Numbered from the stretch's first letter, positions 1 to 6,375 are shown. The stretch: DNA of 13,243 nucleotides from CBDFHV01 sp965247705 (GCA_965247705.1 CBDFHV010000039.1:1-13243); one strand, 5' to 3'. Numbers and translations are program-made. Notes: generated by a model not told the origin, from the sequence alone.

Positions 1-542
1 GCCACGCCACGGTCGCGAAGATGCCCGAGATTGATTCCCGTATCCACGATGGCGACAGCGACGCCGTGCCCGTCGAACCCCATATCTTCAAGCGTCGGAA
101 CGCCGAGAAGACCTCGAACGTCCGCAGCTGAGCCCATCGCCCGGCGCGGATAGGAGACGCCGCCGCGCAGGATTGAGACAGGCGGGTCGGCATAAACCTC
201 CACTTGGGCCGCCAGAGCGGCCTCCTGGACCCCGGGCAGGTCCTTGTCGTCGATCATCCCGCGATAGACGAAACGGTCCGTCACCTCGACGCTGGGCAAG
301 GCCGAAACGACACCCTCTCCCGTGGTTGCCGCCGTCAGGCTGGCGAAGGAGAACCCTTCGGGCGCATCTTCGTCGACAGTCGGGATTGGTATTGCAGAGT
401 ATTCCCGGTCGATCTCCAACCCGGGCAACGCCGGTGTGGCGTCTCGGGCGAGGTTCGGAGACCTTCCCGACATGGCGAACCACGCCGATTCAATCAAGGC
501 ATCCGACCGCGGAGATTCAAGGATGACCGACATCATAGCCAT
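1..542 (-). CDS. S8 (subtilisin-like) serine peptidase, N-terminal part, cut by the left edge
   Basis: The frame reads from an ATG at 542 to the left edge, giving 180 codons. A purine-rich GGGGGGAAG ribosome site lies just upstream of the ATG. ATGs at 536 and 533 are weaker alternatives. Near residues 167-173 the protein reads VAIVDTGIN followed shortly by H, the classic subtilase block around the catalytic aspartate. Just before it is an FDGHGVAVA approach strand. The preceding 150 or so residues are variable and would be an N-terminal propeptide-like or accessory region. I see no signal peptide (start MAMMSVILESPRSD), so secretion by Sec is not supported. The catalytic His and Ser lie beyond the edge, so activity cannot be judged. 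Family assignment is good; the role is unknown. Confidence 0.75.
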   Translation of the reverse strand, partial: MAMMSVILESPRSDALIESAWFAMSGRSPNLARDATPALPGLEIDREYSAIPIPTVDEDAPEGFSFASLTAATTGEGVVSALPSVEVTDRFVYRGMIDDKDLPGVQEAALAAQVEVYADPPVSILRGGVSYPRRAMGSAADVRGLLGVPTLEDMGFDGHGVAVAIVDTGINLGHLRDRGV

Positions 543-1031
543 AGGACTTCCCCCCTTATTTAAGTGTTTTTCACATTCACCGGCATGAGCCCACTCGGCT
601 CAAGGCCATTCGACTGCTTCATAAACCGCGACGGCGCCTAACCCTTACAAATCCGGTAAATACCGTCGCCCAGGCTCTGGCACCATGTCCTGTGCTGCAT
701 ATGATCTACCCATCCAATGCTATCCTGCATCAGCTCGGTTAGGAATCATCTTATCCATGCAATTCCAACACAAGCCCTCCCGATAGATTGAGGTATGGAC
801 TCGATAACATCATCATTAGAATACATTTCAAACGTGAATTACAACTCATTAATTAATTTGTAGCTCTCAAAATAGTTCCCGTGTTTGGCGAAGTGCACAT
901 CAACCGAACTGGGCACGTGCAAAATCGCCGAGCCAAGAGAACTCTTGGGATCAAGTTTGAAGGGGCCACAAACCTAAGAACCTAAAGGATCAGGTCATGA
1001 ACCATGAATTCCAATCGAGTATCCTTGCCCC
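543..1031. other. AT-richer gene-free gap
   Basis: This 489-base stretch separates the divergent S8 peptidase and RAYT remnant. It is clearly richer in A and T than the rest of the window, most strongly around 780-860. It contains a short palindrome ATTAATTAAT (848-857), flanked by TACAA (840-844) and TTGTA (858-862). It must carry the promoter of the leftward peptidase gene, but I could not place a convincing -35/-10 pair. I found no RNA gene and no coding frame with family-like content. The composition suggests acquired DNA or a regulatory spacer. Confidence 0.5.
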
Positions 1032-1188
1032 ATGGCGCGGCCCCTTCGCATCGAGTATCCGGGCGCCGTGCACCACGTCACCAGCAGGGGCAATCGGCGC
1101 GACGCGATCGTGGTCGACGACGGGGACCGGGAGATCTTCTTCGATGTGCTGACGGCGGCGGTCGAACGCTTCGACTGGCGCCGCCGTC
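1032..1188 (+). pseudogene. RAYT (REP-associated tyrosine transposase) N-terminal fragment
   Basis: The start MARPLRIEYPGAVHHVTSRG is the characteristic opening of the Y1/TnpA-REP family. It continues NRRDAIVVDDGDREIFFDVL and ends at FDWR, where intact family members continue into the HUH (NHxHLL) motif. Here the similarity stops about residue 50, and the next sequence is mobile-element DNA. The HUH histidines and catalytic tyrosine are therefore missing and the fragment cannot be an active nuclease. The matching C-terminal piece lies at 2907-3050. RAYTs are domesticated transposases that act on REP hairpins, and an inverted REP pair is present at 3886-3953. Confidence 0.85.
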
Positions 1189-1215
1189 CCTCTAGCCCGA
1201 AAGATTCACGAAAAG

Positions 1216-1289
1216 GTCACCGCCGCCCCCTAATATGCGTTATGATTCAGGTGCTTAGACTGTGTCAAACGCAGGGGAACGGCGGTGAC
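1216..1289 (+). promoter_or_regulatory. Inverted repeat spanning the transposase leader and start codon
   Basis: The arm GTCACCGCCG (1216-1225) is the exact reverse complement of CGGCGGTGAC (1280-1289), with 54 bases between. The right arm contains the GTG start codon of the transposase (1285-1287). An mRNA entering from outside the IS would carry both arms and could hide the start. A transcript beginning inside the loop would carry only the right arm. A TATGAT at 1241-1246 is a possible internal -10 box, but no good -35 was found. The regulatory role is inferred by analogy with the read-through protection known for IS10 and IS50. Confidence 0.4.
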
Positions 1290-2598
1290 GGATTGTACCC
1301 TTTCGAAGATCGAATTTCCACGCTGTTGCGGTCGTCGGGTCGAGGCGGATTTTGCCGGCGGCGATATCTCGTCGCACGGCGGGGCGCCGCTTCTGGCTTT
1401 AGCGGACCGCCGGCTCGGCTTGCTGTCGGGCTTGGCGCGCCGGCTCGACGACGGGCGCCAGGCGGGCAAGGTGGCGCACCGGCTTGTGGCGTTGCTGCGC
1501 CAGCGGGTGTACGCGATCGCGCTGGGCCACGAAGACGTCAATGACCATGCCGGTTTGCGCGACGACCTGGCGCTGCAGACGGCGGTCGGGCGCGACCGGC
1601 GTCTTGCCAGCCCGTCGACCGTCGGCCGGCTTGATCGGGCGGCGGACCGGGCCTGGGCGTGGGCGGCGCATGTGTCCATGGTCGAGGCCTTCATCGCCGC
1701 GTTCGATCGGGCGCCGAAGGAGCTGGTGCTGGACTTCGACGCCACCGACGATGCGGTGCATGGGCACCAGGTGGGGCGCTTCTTCCATGGCTATTACGAT
1801 CACTACTGCTTCCTGCCGCTCTATGTCTTTTGCGGCGACCGCCTTTTGGTCAGCTACCTGAGGCCGTCGAACGTCGATGGCGCCAAGCATGCCTGGGCGA
1901 TCCTGGCCCTGTTGGTCGGGCGTTTACGAGAGGTCTGGCCGGATGTGCGCATCATCCTGCGCGCCGATTCAGGCTTCTGCCGGCACAAGATGCTGTCGTG
2001 GTGCGAGCGCCATGATGTCGGCTACATCGTCGGCCTGGCCAAGAACGCGCGCCTCAACCGGGATGCCGAGCCGGCGATGGCCGCGGCCGAGGCGGCGTAT
2101 CGGCACAACGGCGAGAAGCAGCGCCTGTTCGCCGAACTCCGCTACGGCGCCAAGACATGGACCAGGCGCCGCCGCGTGATCGCGCGCCTCGAGCACGGCG
2201 CCAAGGGCGCCAACCCGCGCTATGTAGTGACCAACCTCGAAGGCGACGGCCGGTCGCTTTACGACCGCCTCTACTGCCAGCGTGGCGAGATGGAAAACCG
2301 CATCAAGGAACAGCAGCTCGACCTGTTCGCCGACCGCACCTCGTGTCACGACTGGTGGCCCAACCAGTTCCGCCTGATCGCCGCGTCGCTCGCCTACAGC
2401 CTGATCGAGGCGATCCGCCGCCTCGCCCTCCAGCGCACCGACATGGCCCGCGCCCAGGCCGGCACCATCCGCCTCAAGCTGCTGAACATCGGCGCCGTCG
2501 TCATCCGCAACACACGGCGCGTCCGCCTGCATCTATCGACCGCCTGCCCGGACAAGGCCCTGTTCCATCTCGCCGCCGCACGGCTCAAGCCCGGATAG
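1285..2598 (+). CDS. IS1380-family DDE transposase
   Basis: This 437-residue protein starts at GTG, with AGGGGAA about six bases upstream. It catalyses cut-and-paste or replicative movement of its IS. Three acidic blocks fit the DDE catalytic triad. LDFDATDD has D150/D152, RADSGF has D228, and RGEMENRIKEQ has E335/E337; the Arg/Glu-rich block after the last acid is typical of the family. Length is normal for IS1380 members and I see no internal stop or frameshift, so the gene appears intact. The C-terminal part (about 355-437, WWPNQFRLIAASLAYSLIEAIRR) matches the family's helical tail. About 190 bases of non-coding IS DNA follow before the right terminus. Confidence 0.92.
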   Translation: MTDCTLSKIEFPRCCGRRVEADFAGGDISSHGGAPLLALADRRLGLLSGLARRLDDGRQAGKVAHRLVALLRQRVYAIALGHEDVNDHAGLRDDLALQTAVGRDRRLASPSTVGRLDRAADRAWAWAAHVSMVEAFIAAFDRAPKELVLDFDATDDAVHGHQVGRFFHGYYDHYCFLPLYVFCGDRLLVSYLRPSNVDGAKHAWAILALLVGRLREVWPDVRIILRADSGFCRHKMLSWCERHDVGYIVGLAKNARLNRDAEPAMAAAEAAYRHNGEKQRLFAELRYGAKTWTRRRRVIARLEHGAKGANPRYVVTNLEGDGRSLYDRLYCQRGEMENRIKEQQLDLFADRTSCHDWWPNQFRLIAASLAYSLIEAIRRLALQRTDMARAQAGTIRLKLLNIGAVVIRNTRRVRLHLSTACPDKALFHLAAARLKPG

Positions 2599-2801
2599 AC
2601 CGCCGCCAAGACAACACAAGCCCCGTCACGCGCAGCGACAGCGCACCATTCAGCATGCCTCGAAACCGCCAAAACCGTCCACGAAACGCGGCCAGGCCGC
2701 CGCGATGCCCCGCAACCGGCCAAAGCGCCCTCAACGCAATCCGAAAACGCCACCAAGACAACAAAAACCGTTACTTTAGAAACGTTCGTGACAAATCCGG
2801 A

Positions 2802-2900
2802 CTAGTGTTGCGATTCTAACATTTGGTTCCTGAGCCCGGGGGTGAAGGTCGCAGTTTGCGTAGATTTAATGGGAACGAAATGTCTCGATCGGAACACTAG
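2802..2900. mobile_element. 99-bp IS630/MITE-like element with 29-base terminal inverted repeats
   Basis: Positions 2802-2830 and the reverse complement of 2872-2900 agree at 23 of 29 positions. Both begin CTAGTGTT and both end GTTCC. Each outer end is CTAG, so the repeat could be read as a TA duplication inside CTAG flanking a GTGTT...AACAC element. That is the target pattern expected for IS630/mariner-type transposition. The 41 bases between the repeats contain no gene. It therefore looks like a non-autonomous element or an internally deleted IS. The family assignment is inference from the ends only; the repeat itself is directly seen. Confidence 0.65.
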
Positions 2901-2906
2901 ACACTG

Positions 2907-3050
2907 CGCCGCCGTCACCCCGACCGGGCCGCCTGGGCCGCCCACGCCTACCGGGACCACGGCTATACCATGCGCGAAATCGCCGCCGCAGCCGGCCTTC
3001 ACTATTCCTCCATCAGCAAGATCATCAAGGCGTGGGAGGGGGAACGCTAG
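2907..3050 (+). pseudogene. RAYT C-terminal helix-turn-helix fragment
   Basis: In one frame from 2907 to a TAG at 3048-3050 the sequence reads RRRHPDRAAWAAHAYRDHG, then YTMREIAAAAGLHYSSISKI and IKAWEGER. This is the C-terminal helix-turn-helix of many RAYTs (family pattern: Y, then M/L-EI, then G-HYS-VS-I). It has no start of its own. It pairs with the N-terminal piece at 1032-1188, and the intervening 150-250 residues expected for the family are absent from the window. The loss therefore involves a deletion as well as insertions. The sequence GCGCCGCCGTC occurs at both broken edges (1178-1188 and 2906-2916). Confidence 0.75.
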
Positions 3051-3065
3051 GATTCCTGGTAAGGG

Positions 3066-3095
3066 TTGGTGTGCGCGGCCGGCGTCCTATATACT
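3066..3095 (+). promoter_or_regulatory. Possible sigma-70-type promoter of the iscA-fdx unit
   Basis: TTGGTG (3066-3071) and TATACT (3090-3095) are separated by 18 bases. They lie about 43 bases before the iscA-like start and directly after the RAYT remnant stop. The -35 match is modest. No IscR box could be recognised with confidence. Confidence 0.35.
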
Positions 3096-3138
3096 GAGAG
3101 ACCTCGACCAACGACCGACGAAAGCGTTGACGCATGCC

Positions 3139-3480
3139 ATGAATGCCCTGCCACCGCCCATTCGATTGACCGAGGCCGCGGCCCAGCGGGTGCGCGACAT
3201 CTGCGCCGGCAGCGACAAGCCCATCGTCGGCTTGCGTATCGGGATCAGCACCAAGGGCTGCTCGGGGCTGTCCTACACCATGGAATACGCCGAAAGCGTC
3301 GATCCCCTGGATCAGGTGGTGGAGGACAAAGGGGCCAAGCTCCTCATCGACGGCCGGGCGACCCTATACCTGATCGGCGCCGAGGTGGACTACGTGGAGG
3401 ACAAGCTGCAATCGGGCTTCGTGTTCTCCAACCCCAACGAGAAGGGCCGCTGCGGCTGCGGCGAATCCTTCCACATTTGA
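3139..3480 (+). CDS. iscA: A-type iron-sulfur carrier / HesB-IscA family protein
   Basis: The 113-residue protein carries nascent Fe-S clusters from the IscU scaffold to target apoproteins in the cytoplasm. The three conserved cysteines are present: C41 in GCSGLSY and C105/C107 in the C-terminal GRCGCGESF. The full HesB fold sequence is intact (RLTEAAAQRVRDI near 9-21, GLRIGI near 31-36, DYVEDKLQSGFVFSNPN near 84-100). The frame is open far upstream to 2842, but that extension crosses mobile-element DNA and the RAYT tail. The start MNALPPPIRLTEAA at 3139 gives the normal family length. A ferredoxin follows 42 bases later, as in isc operons. No iscR, iscS or iscU is seen upstream, where mobile DNA sits instead. 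An erpA-like paralogue is possible; the ferredoxin partner favours iscA. Confidence 0.88.
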   Translation: MNALPPPIRLTEAAAQRVRDICAGSDKPIVGLRIGISTKGCSGLSYTMEYAESVDPLDQVVEDKGAKLLIDGRATLYLIGAEVDYVEDKLQSGFVFSNPNEKGRCGCGESFHI

Positions 3481-3522
3481 CGGCCGCGGTCCGGCCGCTC
3501 ACGCCCTCCAAGTAGGTCCTCC

Positions 3523-3852
3523 GTGCCGAAGGTGACGTTCATCGAGCCCGACGGCACGCGCCACGAAATAGACGCTCCCATGGACTGGAGTCTGCTCGAG
3601 GTCGCCCACGAGCACGACATCGACATCGAGGGGGCCTGCGACGGCTGCATGGCCTGCTCCACCTGCCACGTGATCGTGGAGCCCCAGTGGTTTGGCCGCC
3701 TGCCGCCCAGCAGCGAGGAGGAGGAAGAAATCCTCGACCTCGCCTACGGCCTCACCGCCACCTCCCGCCTCGGCTGCCAAATCCGCATGACGGCGGAGCT
3801 GGACGGCCTGGTGGTGACCCTGCCGGCGATGACGGAAAACCTGCTTCTGTGA
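3523..3852 (+). CDS. fdx: ISC-type [2Fe-2S] ferredoxin (adrenodoxin family)
   Basis: This 109-residue soluble electron carrier would supply electrons for Fe-S cluster assembly or to a partner oxidoreductase. The adrenodoxin spacing C-x5-C-x2-C-x36-C is complete: C39, C45, C48 and C85, in GACDGCMACSTCHVIV and LGCQI. C42 is an additional cysteine inside the cluster loop. The acidic helix PSSEEEEEILDLA (62-74) is the usual partner-docking surface of this family. The start is GTG at 3523, with AGTAGG about seven bases upstream; an N-terminus of MPKVTFIEPDG fits the family. It follows the iscA-like gene by 42 bases, probably in the same transcript, and the REP pair lies just past its stop. Confidence 0.9.
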   Translation: MPKVTFIEPDGTRHEIDAPMDWSLLEVAHEHDIDIEGACDGCMACSTCHVIVEPQWFGRLPPSSEEEEEILDLAYGLTATSRLGCQIRMTAELDGLVVTLPAMTENLLL

Positions 3853-3885
3853 AGTTGACGTCGGGCCGATCTACACGTGTGAAGC

Positions 3886-3910
3886 GGGCCGGTCTGAGAC
3901 CGGCCCCTAC
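3886..3910 (-). repeat. REP hairpin, inverted copy (first half of a BIME)
   Basis: Read on the minus strand this is GTAG followed by a perfect 9-bp stem: GGGCCGGTC (3886-3894 on plus) pairs with GACCGGCCC (3898-3906) around a 3-base loop. The conserved GTAG foot is CTAC at 3907-3910 on the plus strand. GTAG plus a GC-rich hairpin is the defining form of REP sequences mobilised by RAYTs. It starts 33 bases after the ferredoxin stop and could also act as a transcription stop for it, although no U-tract follows. Confidence 0.8.
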
Positions 3911-3928
3911 GTCTCAGACCAAACGTGC

Positions 3929-3953
3929 GTAGGGGCGGGTCTCAGACCCGCCC
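3929..3953 (+). repeat. REP hairpin, direct copy (second half of a BIME)
   Basis: GTAG (3929-3932) is followed by GGGCGGGTC (3933-3941), loop TCA, and GACCCGCCC (3945-3953), a perfect 9-bp stem. It is the same 25-base design as the upstream inverted copy. The two differ by paired, compensating changes in the stem (CCGG versus CGGG side), so both keep full pairing. The 18-base spacer (3911-3928) begins GTCTCAGACC, which is complementary to 3891-3900 and allows an alternative fold. The pair lies between convergent genes (stops at 3852 and 3977), the usual place for BIMEs. Confidence 0.8.
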
Positions 3954-3976
3954 GTTTCTGTGCATTTGGGGGTGCC

Positions 3977-5104
3977 CTACCGCCCCGGTCCGCGCCCGTC
4001 GATGGGCCACACCGCTTCCACCCAGCCGTTCCTGACGGCGACGAACTGGTCGTACATGTTGACCGTCGGGTCGCAATGGCCGGGGATCAGCATCACCTTG
4101 TCGCCGATGGCCAAGCTGGAGCCGGTTTCGGGGATGCTCAGCATGCCGTGCTCGTCGCCCTTGAACTCGTAGCCCAGTTCCGGGTGGTCGTAGACGGCGG
4201 GTGGGCCGGCGTCGATGGTGATGGCTTTGGAGCCCGCGTCGACCACTAGGCGCTGGTCGGTGGGGCGGCTGGTTACGGTGGCGTAGACGAACAGGGCCTG
4301 GTGGAACTTGCCGTAGGGCGAGCCGTCTTCATTCTTGTTGCGGGCATAATCCAGGTCCATGAAGATGTAGGAGCCGGGCTGGATTTCCGAATAGACTCCG
4401 CTTTGCAGTTCGTTGGGGTAGGTGCCGGTGCCACCGCCGGATACCCGGGGGCAGGGCAGGCCCGCCGCCTGCAGGGCGGCCCGGCTGCGGTTGACCTTGT
4501 CGATCATGGAGTCCGAGGCGGCCTTGCGTTCGTCCGCGGTACGGAAGTGCTGGGACGTCCCGTGGTAGGCCTGGAGCCCGCCGAAGCTTAGCCCCGGCGA
4601 GCTTGCGATGGCCTGGGCCAGGGGCACCACCGGCTCCCCCGCCTCGACCCCGCAGCGCTCGGTCCCCGCATCGATCTCCACCAGAACCTCTATCTCGACG
4701 CCGAAGGACTGGGCGGCGGCGCCCAGGTCGTCGATCAGGCGGATGCTGTCGACGCAGGCGGATACCTTGGCGTGGCGCGCCAAGGCGCAGAGGCGCCGCA
4801 GCTTCGACAGGCCGACGATTTCGTTGCTGACATAGATGTCGGGAATGCCGCCATAGGCCATCACCTCGGCCTCGGTCACTTTCTGACAGCATTGCCCAAC
4901 GGCGCCATAGTCCATCTGCCGCAGCGCCACCGGGGCGCACTTGTGGGCCTTGGCATGGGGCCGCAGGGCGACGCCGGCGGCCTTGGCCTCGTCGGCCATG
5001 AGCTTCAGGTTGGCCTCGAAGGCCTCCAGATCGATCAGCAGGGCGGGGGTGTCCACGTCCTCCAGCGGCATACCCGGTTCGGCGGGCGGAAAGGCGGTCA
5101 TCAT
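3977..5104 (-). CDS. Fold-type III PLP aldolase, D-threonine / 3-hydroxyaspartate aldolase family
   Basis: This 375-residue enzyme should cleave a beta-hydroxy amino acid to glycine plus an aldehyde; with 3-hydroxyaspartate the second product would be glyoxylate. PLP-lysine block RPHAKAHKC (48-56) contains K52, the likely Schiff-base residue. GAVGQCCQKVTEAE (68-80) and SGGGTGTYP (222-230) are family blocks, the latter part of the phosphate site. The C-terminal PGHCDPTVNMYD contains H343 and D345, matching the His-x-Asp metal pair of D-threonine aldolase. The start ATG at 5104 has AGAGGA seven bases upstream. It follows the DapA-family gene by 103 bases on the same strand, probably as one transcript. 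BhcC of the beta-hydroxyaspartate cycle is a relative, but the other bhc genes are not visible here. The exact substrate and stereochemistry are undecided. Confidence 0.82.
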   Translation of the reverse strand: MMTAFPPAEPGMPLEDVDTPALLIDLEAFEANLKLMADEAKAAGVALRPHAKAHKCAPVALRQMDYGAVGQCCQKVTEAEVMAYGGIPDIYVSNEIVGLSKLRRLCALARHAKVSACVDSIRLIDDLGAAAQSFGVEIEVLVEIDAGTERCGVEAGEPVVPLAQAIASSPGLSFGGLQAYHGTSQHFRTADERKAASDSMIDKVNRSRAALQAAGLPCPRVSGGGTGTYPNELQSGVYSEIQPGSYIFMDLDYARNKNEDGSPYGKFHQALFVYATVTSRPTDQRLVVDAGSKAITIDAGPPAVYDHPELGYEFKGDEHGMLSIPETGSSLAIGDKVMLIPGHCDPTVNMYDQFVAVRNGWVEAVWPIDGRGPGR

Positions 5105-5207
5105 CGGCTGTCCTCTTGACGGACATTTCCGCCCCCGGCAATGCGGAGACGGGTGGTGGTTACGGCGTGCGACACCCCACGAGATCCGGGCGCTGCGATC
5201 ATGGACC

Positions 5208-6128
5208 CTATTCCGCCGCAGCGGCCTGTGGTGTTAGGCCCAGGGACTTCAGTGTCACCTCCAACTGGCGCAGGTTCTCTCCCTCCATGGCCCGCAATGG
5301 CGGTCGGGACCATCCGCCTGGGCGGCCCAGAATCCGCATCGCATCCTTGACCGTGGCCGGGGCCGTGCCGGCGACATCGTTGAGGGCCTGGCCGAGACGG
5401 AACAGATCGTGCTGCAGGGGCACGCCGCGCGCGGCGTCGTTGGCGGCGGCCAGGCTGTAGAGCTCGATCGCCTTCGGCGTCACCTGGGGCAGGCCGTCGA
5501 CGAATCCGGCGCAGCCCATGGAGATGGCCGCATAGCCGTAGAGGCGCGCCGGCCCGCAGAACACCAGCATGCGATCGCCCAGGGCCTGCAGGTATTGCAT
5601 CAGGCGTACGAAGTCGCCGCAGCTGTCCTTGATGCTGACGATGTTGGCCATGTCGGCGCACTTGTCGACGATCGCCGGCTTGAGGTCGATGCCGGCCCGC
5701 GCCGGGTTGTTGTACATTTTGATCGGGATGTCGCAGGCGTCCGAGATCCGCGCGTAGTGGGCCACGATATCGTCCGGCTGCGGGCGCATGAAGTAAGGCG
5801 CCTCGACCATCACGCCACCGGCGCCGGCGGCCATGGCGGCCTTGGTCTGGCGGATCACGGTGTCGGTGTTGATCTCGCCGGTGCCGGCGATCACCGGAAT
5901 GCGGCCATTCACCTCCTCGACGGCGATAGTAACGACCCGCTCGCGCTCGGCCTCGCTCATCAGGTGCGCTTCGCCGTTGTGGCCGACGATCACCAGGCCG
6001 TGGGCGCCCTCGTCCACGGTCATGCGCACGTTGGCGCGAATGATCGGTTCGTCCAGGGCGCCGTCCTTGGTGAACGGCGTCATGATGGCGGGGAAGGAAC
6101 CCTTCCAGTCCACCCTTCGCTTGGTCAT
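5208..6128 (-). CDS. DapA-family class I lyase/deaminase (not a classical DHDPS)
   Basis: The 306-residue protein is a Schiff-base TIM barrel of the dihydrodipicolinate synthase family, which also includes N-acetylneuraminate lyase, 4-hydroxy-2-oxoglutarate aldolase and the deaminase of D-hydroxyproline breakdown. Visible landmarks are K167 in IVSIKDSCGD (Schiff base), Y139 and R144 in MYNNPARAG, and the GxxGE loop at 49-53. That loop reads GHNGE where DapA has GTTGE, so the threonine pair used by DapA is missing and lysine biosynthesis is unlikely. The start ATG at 6128 has a strong GAGGAGA ribosome site (6136-6142). With the PLP aldolase downstream and the oxidases nearby, it probably acts on an oxidised amino-acid product. 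Family is sure; the reaction is not. Confidence 0.85.
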   Translation of the reverse strand: MTKRRVDWKGSFPAIMTPFTKDGALDEPIIRANVRMTVDEGAHGLVIVGHNGEAHLMSEAERERVVTIAVEEVNGRIPVIAGTGEINTDTVIRQTKAAMAAGAGGVMVEAPYFMRPQPDDIVAHYARISDACDIPIKMYNNPARAGIDLKPAIVDKCADMANIVSIKDSCGDFVRLMQYLQALGDRMLVFCGPARLYGYAAISMGCAGFVDGLPQVTPKAIELYSLAAANDAARGVPLQHDLFRLGQALNDVAGTAPATVKDAMRILGRPGGWSRPPLRAMEGENLRQLEVTLKSLGLTPQAAAAE

Positions 6129-6375
6129 GGCAGCGTCTCCTCTGAAGTTCCGATCAGAGGCGAGTTACAGCGCATGAACCGCCATTCCCAGCCCCTGCAG
6201 TCCGGCGCCCGGTTGCCCCCAACGCGGGTTTGCTCCTGCTTCGAAGGACCGCATCATCCCCGATGCACCGGATCTTGGCAAGAATTCCGCCGCCGCGCCA
6301 CAGCAGTGCGGCCTTGGTTGGCAAGGCGATGGAGGGCTATGGTCGACGTGAAACGCGGTGGGGAACGATCACCCG

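Larger units (their letters stand above)
1196..2801 (+). mobile_element. IS1380-family insertion sequence, about 1.6 kb
   Basis: The element encloses an intact IS1380-type transposase. Imperfect inverted repeats lie at its ends: 1190-1212 on the left and 2785-2807 on the right agree at 16 of 23 positions when one is reverse complemented, with TCACGAA as the shared inner block. The exact tips are uncertain. If CTAG (1192-1195 and 2802-2805) is a 4-bp target duplication, the element is 1196-2801. If CTAG belongs to the repeats, it is about 1190-2807 and I see no target duplication. A 4-5 bp duplication is the norm for this family, which favours the first reading. The element lies inside the RAYT remnant and touches a small IS630-like element at its right end. 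Confidence 0.8.

Noticed and set aside
1285..2598. IS4 or IS5 family transposase
   Set aside because: The LDFDATDD, RADSGF and RGEMENRIKEQ blocks and the 437-residue length fit IS1380 better than IS4 or IS5.
2842..3138. N-terminal extension of the iscA-like gene
   Set aside because: The open frame runs through the 99-bp element and the RAYT tail, and the residues have no similarity to the HesB family.
3886..3953. Start of a CRISPR array or a riboswitch
   Set aside because: There are only two units, in inverted orientation, with no regular spacers. They lie after a stop codon rather than before a gene, and the GTAG-plus-hairpin form fits REP sequences.
3977..5104. A complete beta-hydroxyaspartate cycle locus
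   Set aside because: Only the aldolase resembles a member of that cycle. The aminotransferase, dehydratase, iminosuccinate reductase and regulator are not in the window.
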